A DNA stretch of 9,474 bases from CAYYTU01 sp964474655 (GTDB taxonomy: Bacteria; Chloroflexota; Anaerolineae; B4-G1). Under the pieces are notes generated by a model that saw only the letters and a program-made list of their open reading frames with translations, had not been told where the DNA came from and did no database searches. Below are positions 1 through 4,986 of this stretch, piece by piece; within the stretch, counting starts at the first letter, position 1; the number at the start of each line of letters is the position of its first letter. The translations under genes were made by a program, and so were the position numbers. Location: NCBI GenBank assembly GCA_964474655.1, contig CAYYTU010000093.1:1-9474 (forward strand), written 5' to 3'.

Positions 1-14
1 GTTAAGGACAAGCC

Positions 15-273
15 AGACTTCGGAAGTTTCAAAGTACATCGTCAAACAACATTTCGAGGCCGATCAAGGCTTGGTAAAGTGCAAAGTCTCGTAGCCCGGC
101 GACTGAAGTCACGGGCTACCTCTTGCAAAGCCGCTCTTCAGCGGCTTCAGAGTCGGCGTAGGCCGACTTTGCTAGCCGTAGCACGCGGTTTTAACCGCCG
201 TGGGGAAAGTGGGTGCGATTTACCGAGGCTTGGGATTGCTTTCAGAGTCCTGAGCGGCAAACTTCCGAAGTCT
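15..273. repeat. Inverted-repeat element with AGACTTCGGAAGT ends
   Basis: A perfect 15-bp inverted repeat, agacttcggaagttt at 15-29 and aaacttccgaagtct at 259-273, encloses about 230 bp with no plausible gene. The interior holds a run of small hairpins listed separately. The terminal sequence is itself nearly palindromic and is almost identical to the arms of the element that interrupts the PIN toxin gene near 8417-8516, so the two look like members of one non-autonomous family. Similar 9-mers (ttaaggaca at 2-10, ttaatgaca at 277-285, one mismatch) sit just outside the ends and could be a decayed target duplication, but the window edge prevents checking. No transposase is present. Confidence 0.6.
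91..198. repeat. Cluster of four short hairpins
   Basis: Four consecutive small palindromes are visible: gtagcccg/cgggctac (91-98, 112-119), aagccgc/gcggctt (128-134, 141-147), agtcggc/gccgact (151-157, 162-168) and gcggtt/aaccgc (185-190, 193-198). Such clustered REP-like hairpins are typical of repetitive intergenic DNA. Open frames crossing them are low-complexity and arginine-rich, and I do not regard them as genes. Whether the cluster is transcribed cannot be seen. Confidence 0.6.
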
Positions 274-318
274 TTCTTAATGACATTGACTGGGCCAACT
301 ATGGCGTCAGGCCGTTTT

Positions 319-371
319 GAGAGGGAGAGAGAGGGTGACAAGGAGAGGGGGAGGTGAGAGGGAGTAAGGGG
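319..371. other. Polypurine tract
   Basis: Forty-nine of 53 bases on this strand are purines, in GAGAGGGA-like words. No exact tandem unit is evident. It looks like low-complexity intergenic sequence between the first repeat element and the next hairpins. No function can be assigned. Confidence 0.5.
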
Positions 372-410
372 TTTCCAAGATTTAAAACCTCCCAGAATCT
401 GTATCAGTAT

Positions 411-508
411 CTAGCGAGCAATCATCCTGAGCCTGTCGAAGGATGATTGCGGGTGCTTACGGGGCCGCAAAAGTCGTTCTTCGACAGGCTCAGAATGACT
501 TTTGCTAG
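411..508. repeat. Paired hairpins of the CTGAGCCTGTCGAAGG type
   Basis: Two hairpins stand side by side. The first has a perfect 11-bp stem (gcaatcatcct at 418-428, aggatgattgc at 440-450) around a loop containing gagcctgtcga. The second has 13 of 14 bases paired (467-480 with 492-505) around tcgacaggctc, the reverse complement of the first loop. Outer 5-mers ctagc (411-415) and gctag (504-508) close the unit. The loop words belong to an intergenic repeat seen in many environmental bacterial genomes; related copies occur here at 2151-2243. The unit lies directly upstream of the truncated antitoxin remnant and may have been involved in its truncation. Confidence 0.65.
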
Positions 509-551
509 TCTTACAGACGAGAGATAGTGCCTCTGAAAAAGTGTCCGGTAG

Positions 552-734
552 CTAGCGTTGCGGCCGGAGTTGAAGGTGGAAATTGCTCTTTCGCTGTACA
601 AAAGCGAGGAAGTTTCCCTGGGAAGGGCGGCTGAAATTGCTGGCCTTTCTCGTGAGGAACTCAAGGAGATTATGGCCTCACGAGGGATCGAACGAATGGA
701 GGCCAGTGTGGAGCGCCTCCTGGAAAGAGGATAA
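552..734 (+). pseudogene. 5'-truncated UPF0175 antitoxin remnant
   Basis: The frame from 552 (just after an in-frame TAG at 549) to TAA 732-734 encodes a peptide resembling the C-terminal two thirds of UPF0175 antitoxins. It includes EIALSLYKSEEVSLGRAAEI followed by AGLSREELKEIMASRGI, which matches the helix-turn-helix-like core of the intact UPF0175 protein encoded at 7667-7924. The N-terminal beta strand and linker (about 25 residues) are missing and no good start with a ribosome site is visible; GTG at 576 would give 52 residues. No PIN toxin follows. The stop lies 2 bp before the Uma2 start, so the tail supplies that gene's ribosome site. I judge it a relic, although a short expressed peptide is possible. 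Confidence 0.6.
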
Positions 735-736
735 CA

Positions 737-1468
737 ATGAACGTATTCGGAACGCCGGTGAAACAGGATCGACCTTTGATACGTCGCGTCACCCAGCTCC
801 AGGTTACTCCTCCCCCATTGGAGAATGGCGATCGGCTGACGCGGGCCGAGTTCGAGCGGCGGTACGAGGCGATGCCCCACCTCAAGAAAGCAGAGCTGAT
901 CGAAGGAGTTGTGTATATGCCCTCGCCGGTACACTTCGAGCGTCACGCTGAAAAGCATAGCCAGATTATCACCTGGCTGGGCACTTACTATGCGGCGACG
1001 CCCGGCGTCAAGCTGGGTGACAACGCGACGGTTCGGCTGGATCTGGACAGCGAGGTACAGCCAGACGCCCTGCTGCGCCTGGAGGAGAGGCTGGGGGGCG
1101 CTTCGCGCATCAGCGAAGATGACTACCTCGAAGGCCCGCCGGAGCTGATCGTGGAGATAGCCGGCAGCAGCGCCTCGTATGATCTGCACGATAAACTGAG
1201 GGTATATCACCGCAATGGCGTGCGAGAATACGTCGTGTGGCGGGTGTACGATGAAGCGCTGGACTGGTTCTATTTGGAGGGTGGAGAGTACCATCTTCGG
1301 GCGGCAGGGGAGGGCCACATCATCCGCAGCCGGGTGTTTCCCGGCTTGTATCTGGCGCTAGAGGCTTTGTTAAGCGGTGATCTGGCAACGGTGCTCACCG
1401 TGCTTCGACAAGGAATGCAGTCGGAGGAATACGCTGCTTTCGCTGAGCGTAACCTTTCAGTCTTGTGA
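737..1468 (+). CDS. Uma2 family (DUF820) PD-(D/E)XK nuclease-like protein
   Basis: This 243-residue protein has the Uma2/DUF820 pattern: an early E-x-I-E-G-x-V-Y-x-M-P-S-P segment (residues 53-64), Q-P-D at 108-110, P-E-L-I-V-E-I at 135-141, and K153 in a stretch ending G-V-R-E-Y-V-V-W (161-168). D110, E140 and K153 are the likely metal-binding and catalytic positions of a restriction-endonuclease-like fold. Members are abundant in Cyanobacteria and Chloroflexota, and their biological role is largely unknown. Residues 1-30 are an N-terminal extension beyond the usual domain start. ATG 737 is supported by agagg at 726-730, spaced 6 bases, which lies inside the tail of the preceding antitoxin remnant. 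The stop codon lies at the edge of an inverted repeat. The family call is secure; the cellular role is not. Confidence 0.9.
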   Translation: MNVFGTPVKQDRPLIRRVTQLQVTPPPLENGDRLTRAEFERRYEAMPHLKKAELIEGVVYMPSPVHFERHAEKHSQIITWLGTYYAATPGVKLGDNATVRLDLDSEVQPDALLRLEERLGGASRISEDDYLEGPPELIVEIAGSSASYDLHDKLRVYHRNGVREYVVWRVYDEALDWFYLEGGEYHLRAAGEGHIIRSRVFPGLYLALEALLSGDLATVLTVLRQGMQSEEYAAFAERNLSVL

Positions 1469-1474
1469 GCAATC

Positions 1475-1579
1475 AGGTGCAACGCACTTCCAACCTGAAA
1501 TCAACGACCCCACGGAGGCTTCCCGCACTGCTCACGGGATTGCTCAAAGCTTTTGCTGGTCAGCAAGTGCGTTGCACCT
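1475..1579. repeat. Inverted-repeat element after the Uma2 gene
   Basis: A perfect 15-bp inverted repeat, aggtgcaacgcactt at 1475-1489 and aagtgcgttgcacct at 1565-1579, encloses 75 bp. A second pair, tgagcaatc (1466-1474) and gattgctca (1538-1546), overlaps the Uma2 stop codon. The unit could form a long stem in the 3' end of the Uma2 transcript, but it lacks a T-run and is not a standard terminator. It is more likely a small non-autonomous repeat that landed beside the gene. Confidence 0.6.
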
Positions 1580-1783
1580 TAGAAGACTAAATGGATACCG
1601 CTGAGCGTTTACGGCAGGGAGCGTGAGAGGCGTCTCTGGCGTCGAAAAGCAAGCACGCGACCAGCTTTTCATCCCCGCCTCAGTCTACGAAAAGGTCGTT
1701 CGTGGGAAAACTTGCTCTTTGCCCCTGTCTCGGGGGCGGCCTATGCGACGAAACCTCGCCTTTGAAACGGTTGTCAGCCCTAG

Positions 1784-1892
1784 GGCAAACGCATTTATAT
1801 TTCTTGGACAGGATTAACAGGATTAACAGGATAATTTTTAACTAAAATCTTGTCAATCCTGTAAATCCTGTCTAGAAAAGCAAGCGTTTGCC
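1784..1892. repeat. Nested inverted repeat with GATTAACAG units
   Basis: Outer arms ggcaaacgc (1784-1792) and gcgtttgcc (1884-1892) are perfect 9-bp complements. Inner arms 1807-1832 and 1847-1872 match as inverted repeats at 23 of 26 positions. The left inner arm contains the direct repeat acaggatta in tandem. A short AT-rich loop (1833-1846) separates them. The 109-bp unit could fold into one long hairpin. GATTAACAGGATT words of this kind are common in intergenic repeats of environmental genomes. No coding capacity is seen. Confidence 0.65.
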
Positions 1893-2113
1893 GTCATTTT
1901 GCGGGGATGTAAGATAAATGCGTTCACCCTATTGTCAGCCCCAGGACGCCCCCGGGGACGAGGACTGGTACAGTTTGGCAGAGGTTTCCCATCAGTTTGC
2001 GCTCAAAGGGGATCGCGTGTCTGAAGCCCCGATAGTTTTCGTCTCGCAGAGCCGGGGTCTGGCGATCCCTGGCGAGCATAAACTGGTGGAGTATTTCCGC
2101 CTTGTCGTTTAGC

Positions 2114-2269
2114 ACTACAACGAGACTTCAGTGAAGTTGATCCTTTGATAGTCATCCTGAGGGCTTCGACCGAGCTCAGCCGAGGGCCCTGTCGAAGGAT
2201 GACGACTTGGCGAAAAACGCACCCTTCGACAGGCTCAGGGTGCTTGCGTCGTCGAAGTCTCGTTGTAGT
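2114..2269. repeat. 156-bp element with 16-bp perfect inverted ends
   Basis: The ends actacaacgagacttc (2114-2129) and gaagtctcgttgtagt (2254-2269) are perfect inverted complements. Inside are two hairpins of the CTGAGCCTGTCGAAGG type: gtcatcct/aggatgac (2151-2158, 2196-2203) and gcaccct/agggtgc (2219-2225, 2237-2243). The nesting of hairpin repeats in a larger inverted-ended unit suggests either a MITE-like element or successive insertions. It ends 21 bp before the MNT start codon, so promoter sequence for the MNT-HEPN-aminotransferase genes may lie within its right end. No clear target duplication flanks it. Confidence 0.65.
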
Positions 2270-2280
2270 ATTAGTCAGTA

Positions 2281-2284
2281 GGAG
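2281..2284 (+). promoter_or_regulatory. Ribosome binding site selecting ATG 2291
   Basis: GGAG at 2281-2284 directly abuts an ATG at 2285, which is too close for initiation, but lies 6 bases before the in-frame ATG at 2291. The latter is therefore the preferred start of the nucleotidyltransferase gene. Confidence 0.65.
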
Positions 2285-2290
2285 ATGAAA

Positions 2291-2824
2291 ATGGTTCAAG
2301 GGAAAAACAATCCGTCCCTCACGCAAAGTGATCCCCGTCACCGGCGTGCTGTGGAGGAGCGTTATCGGTCCGTCGTGCAAGCCTTGGAGCATCGCTTTGG
2401 TGAGTGCCTGGTAACGGTGGTGCTGTTTGGCTCTCAAGCGCGAGGTGCAGCCAGACCGGACAGTGACCACGATCTTTTTGTCGTGACAGAGGATTTGCTG
2501 CAGGATCCTCTGGCGCGTTCGCGCACCGTGCGAACGGCGTTGATGCCCGTTTTAGATCGTCTCCCGGGCCCCATCGGCTTTGTGGCCAAGACGCCGGTCG
2601 AGGTCCAGGCCAGGCTCACCGCCCTCTTGCTCGATATATGTACCGAAGGTGTCTGTCTGTATGGCGTGTCCTACTTTGAATCGCTCCGCCAAAAGGCGTT
2701 AAGCGCTCTGCGGCAGTCGGGCTTGCGTCATCGCCGGATGGGTGATAGCCTTATGTGGCTGTTTCCCCGCGCGCCGACGGGCGATTGGGAGCTGAGTTGG
2801 GAGGGATATCGTGAGAGCCCGTGA
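2291..2824 (+). CDS. MNT-type nucleotidyltransferase, likely partner of the HEPN protein
   Basis: A 177-residue protein with a minimal nucleotidyltransferase (Pol beta superfamily) domain. L-F-G-S-Q-A-R-G at residues 45-52 is followed by S-D-H-D-L-F-V-V at 58-65, giving the paired metal-binding aspartates D59 and D61. In the best-known MNT-HEPN pairs the MNT protein is the antitoxin and silences the HEPN RNase by adding AMP. The intact GS-x-R-G and D-x-D motifs are compatible with activity here, but substrate and partner are inferred. The gene overlaps the following HEPN gene by 14 bp, the usual arrangement for such pairs. The C-terminal 50 residues, arginine- and tryptophan-rich, lie beyond the minimal domain and may contact the partner. 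A DNA-repeat element ends just upstream. Confidence 0.85.
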   Translation: MVQGKNNPSLTQSDPRHRRAVEERYRSVVQALEHRFGECLVTVVLFGSQARGAARPDSDHDLFVVTEDLLQDPLARSRTVRTALMPVLDRLPGPIGFVAKTPVEVQARLTALLLDICTEGVCLYGVSYFESLRQKALSALRQSGLRHRRMGDSLMWLFPRAPTGDWELSWEGYRESP

Positions 2825-3248
2825 TGAGATCGCCTATCGTTTGGCCCTGACCGAGGCCGAGCAGGATATGGAGCTGGAACGTTGGCGTTCCTGCGTCAAT
2901 AATGCCCAACTGGTCGTGGAAAACGCCGGTAAGGCGATACTGGCCTGGTTTGGCGCGGTGCCCAAGACCCATGATCCGGCCCAACAGGTCGCCGCCCTGC
3001 TGCGCACACAGACGCTGCCCGAAGAGATACAGGAAGCTATACGGCGTATGCTGCCTGATTTGTTAGCCCTGGGGTCAGCTGAGCATTTTATGACGGATTA
3101 CGGAGATGAAGCGACGTACACTTTGCCGTGGGATCTCTTCACCCGCAAGTCGGCAGAGGAGGCGCTGGCGGCTGCACGGCAATCCATCGAGCTTGCTCAG
3201 AAAGCCATCCCAGCAATCGAGTCCTGGTATGAGGAGCGGAACCAATGA
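2811..3248 (+). CDS. HEPN domain protein (putative toxin of MNT-HEPN pair)
   Basis: A 145-residue, mainly helical protein. R25-W26, N31, Q33, E37 and K41 followed by K-T-H-D (52-55), and a C-terminal Y-T-L-P-W segment (103-107) leading into an alanine-rich helix, match the HEPN pattern. It starts with GTG 2811, preceded by gggagg, inside the end of the nucleotidyltransferase gene; no other in-frame start fits as well. The catalytic R-x4-6-H motif of RNase HEPN toxins is not visible, so the protein may be a non-catalytic HEPN of the type paired with nucleotidyltransferases, or may use other residues. Its stop overlaps the next start as ATGA, coupling it to the sugar aminotransferase. Domain call fairly secure; toxin role inferred. 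Confidence 0.8.
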   Translation: MRARDEIAYRLALTEAEQDMELERWRSCVNNAQLVVENAGKAILAWFGAVPKTHDPAQQVAALLRTQTLPEEIQEAIRRMLPDLLALGSAEHFMTDYGDEATYTLPWDLFTRKSAEEALAAARQSIELAQKAIPAIESWYEERNQ

Positions 3249-4462
3249 AAGATAAACCTATGCAAATCCCTATGTCATCCCCTGAACTGACCGACACCGA
3301 CATCGCGGCGGTTAACGAGGTACTGGAGACCCGCTACCTCAGCCTGGGTCCCAAGATCAAGGCTTTTGAGGAGGCTCTTGCCTCCAGCGTGGGCGCGGCT
3401 CATGCTGTGGGCGTCAACTCCGGTACCAGCGGACTGCATCTGGCGGTCATCGCCGCTGGCATCGAGGAAGGAGACCTGGTCATTACCACCCCATTTTCCT
3501 TCATCGCCTCCTCCAACTGCATCCTCTTTGAGAAGGCCATCCCCGTCTTCGTCGACATCGATCCCCAGACGCTCAACATCGACTCCGCCCAGGTGGCCCA
3601 GGCTGCAGCAGACTTGGCCCAGGGTGGCGAGGCCGCGAAGCGATGGCTCCCTCCCACACTCCGCGACAGTCCACTCTCCTCTCTCAAAGCCATCCTGCCC
3701 GTGGACGCCTTCGGTCAGCCCGCTGACTACGATCCAATCCAAGCAGTCGCCGACCAGTACGACCTGGCGATCATCGAGGATTCCTGCGAGGCCATCGGGG
3801 CCGAATACAAGGGGCACCCGGCTGGCACGCTGGGGGACGTGGGGGTTTTCGCTTTTTATCCCAACAAACAGATGACGACCGGCGAGGGGGGGATGATCGT
3901 CACCGACCGCGACGACTGGGCCGCGCTCTTCCGCTCTTTGCGCAACCAGGGCCGAGATGGCGCCGGGACCTGGCTCAATCACGTCCGGTTGGGCTACAAC
4001 TATCGGATGGACGAGATGAGCGCCGCACTGGGACTTTCGCAGATAGAACAGATCGACGAGCTGCTGGCGAAGCGCAGGCAAGTGGCCAAGTGGTACGATC
4101 AGCGCCTGGAAAACGTCGAAGGGCTACAGACGCCTTACGTAGCACCGGCCACCACACGCATGAGCTGGTTTGTGTACGTAGTCCGCATCGCTCCGGAAAT
4201 TGGGCGAACTCGCATACTGCGTGCGTTGCGAAAACAGGATATCCCCTCGCGTCCCTACTTCACCCCCATACATCTACAACCTTTCTACGTCGAAAAATTT
4301 GGCTACCGACGCGGCGATTTCCCGGTCACCGAGGCGGCGGGCGATACCTGCCTGGCGCTGCCGTTTTCCAGCGTGATGAGGGAACAACAAGTGGAGATCG
4401 TCTGTCGTACTTTGCGGACCGCTCTCAAGCAAAGCAGGCAAGAGGTATATGCAGTCACTTAA
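3245..4462 (+). CDS. DegT/DnrJ/EryC1/StrS family sugar aminotransferase
   Basis: A 405-residue PLP-dependent fold-type I enzyme that transfers an amino group, usually from glutamate, to a keto sugar nucleotide. The phosphate-binding G-T-S-G is at 60-63, the cofactor-binding aspartate is D179 in I-I-E-D-S-C-E, and the Schiff-base lysine is K208 in F-Y-P-N-K-Q-M-T-T-G-E-G-G. Length fits the family. Residues about 122-147 form a longer than usual loop before I-L-P-V-D-A-F-G-Q-P. ATG 3245 is supported by gaggag at 3231-3236 with an 8-base gap; ATGs at 3260 and 3269 are weaker. It overlaps the HEPN stop by 4 bp. The natural partner is a 4,6-dehydratase such as the enzyme encoded at 4985-6982, whose 4-keto product it could aminate; the exact sugar is unknown. 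Confidence 0.93.
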   Translation: MKDKPMQIPMSSPELTDTDIAAVNEVLETRYLSLGPKIKAFEEALASSVGAAHAVGVNSGTSGLHLAVIAAGIEEGDLVITTPFSFIASSNCILFEKAIPVFVDIDPQTLNIDSAQVAQAAADLAQGGEAAKRWLPPTLRDSPLSSLKAILPVDAFGQPADYDPIQAVADQYDLAIIEDSCEAIGAEYKGHPAGTLGDVGVFAFYPNKQMTTGEGGMIVTDRDDWAALFRSLRNQGRDGAGTWLNHVRLGYNYRMDEMSAALGLSQIEQIDELLAKRRQVAKWYDQRLENVEGLQTPYVAPATTRMSWFVYVVRIAPEIGRTRILRALRKQDIPSRPYFTPIHLQPFYVEKFGYRRGDFPVTEAAGDTCLALPFSSVMREQQVEIVCRTLRTALKQSRQEVYAVT

Positions 4463-4984
4463 CGCTGGGGGGCAACCCGGAGCCCCAATACACGAGAAAT
4501 TCTTGGCAACCTCACTAGCCACCTATCACCTTGGTTTTCAGAGCCATCGTCATTCCGAGCGCAGTGTTCCAAGCGGAGCGAGGGACACGAAGTCACCTGT
4601 GGTAAGCAGCGTCGAACCAAGGAGGATTGCTCACCTGAAGGCGATCTTCGGTTCAAAAAAGCGAGATTCCTCGATGCACTCCAGGCGCGTAGTGTCTTCC
4701 GCCCACTCGGAATGACACGATAATAGACTGACGTTCTTTACGCTCAATCTTTTGGTGAAAGTGCTAGGTAGCCAGAGGCTTTCAAAAGAAATCGCTGGTG
4801 AAATTGATCCGAACCGGACCAAAATGCGTTAGAAACGACTCGAGTGAATTCTAAAGAAATTGTGAGAGACGTTTCTGACGCCGATTTCGGCCTCCGGAGA
4901 GCCCTCCCAAGTACTATGCAAAGCCCCAAGAAAACCATTGGCATCTCTAACAGTTTCAAGACAATGAGGAGCTAACCCACTATA
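4463..4984. other. Gene-free interval with one inverted-repeat element
   Basis: About 520 bp separate the aminotransferase and dehydratase genes. The first 85 bp and the last 270 bp contain only short frames without recognisable motifs on either strand. The middle holds an inverted-repeat element. A GC-rich imperfect stem (around 4464-4488) follows the aminotransferase stop but has no T-run, so I do not call a terminator. A possible promoter lies at the right edge. Confidence 0.5.
4549..4715. repeat. Inverted-repeat element with GTCATTCCGAG ends
   Basis: gtcattccgag (4549-4559) and ctcggaatgac (4705-4715) are perfect 11-bp inverted ends of a 167-bp unit. The interior contains the words gcgaggga and gcgagattcctcg, which together with the ends recall the GTCATTCCGAG...GCGAGGAATCT intergenic repeat known from many bacterial genomes. 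No gene is present inside and no flanking duplication is clear. Confidence 0.6.
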
Positions 4985-4986
4985 AT
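4958..4986 (+). promoter_or_regulatory. Possible promoter overlapping the dehydratase start
   Basis: AAGACA at 4958-4963 and a perfect TATAAT at 4981-4986 are separated by 17 bp. The -10 box overlaps the ATG at 4985, so a transcript from it would begin after that codon. Either the match is chance and transcription comes from upstream, or translation starts at an unrecognised codon further in. The only ribosome site before ATG 4985 is gaggag at 4966-4971, 13 bases away, which is long. Confidence 0.3.

Larger units (their letters stand above)
1469..2290. other. Gene-poor interval rich in inverted repeats
   Basis: This stretch carries three inverted-repeat elements (1475-1579, 1784-1892, 2114-2269), described separately. 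The parts between them, 1580-1783 and 1893-2113, contain only short frames of about 60 codons on either strand with no recognisable motif. A frame beginning ATG 1918 and ending 2112 has no clear ribosome site and matches no family I know. A tiny frame from ATG 1591 stops after 11 codons. I see no RNA gene here. Confidence 0.5.

Noticed and set aside
91..198. CRISPR array
   Set aside because: The hairpins have different sequences and no equal-length direct repeats or spacers.
79..357. Open frame of 92 codons
   Set aside because: It runs through the four hairpins and the polypurine tract, is arginine-rich and has no ribosome site; it is a by-product of repeats.
422..1318. Long open frame of 298 codons on the - strand
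   Set aside because: It lies antisense to the Uma2 gene, whose motifs are clear on the + strand, and runs out into the hairpin repeats; no family features.
1591..1817. Possible broken nucleotidyltransferase start (M-D-T-A-E-R-L-R-Q) followed by shifted frames
   Set aside because: Only nine residues are suggestive, and no GS or D-x-D motif appears in any downstream frame.
1918..2112. Open frame of 64 codons with an ATG
   Set aside because: No convincing ribosome site, no known motif, an equally long frame on the other strand, and both ends lie near repeat elements.
3275..4081. 268-codon open frame on the - strand within the aminotransferase
   Set aside because: Antisense shadow of a gene with all catalytic motifs on the + strand.
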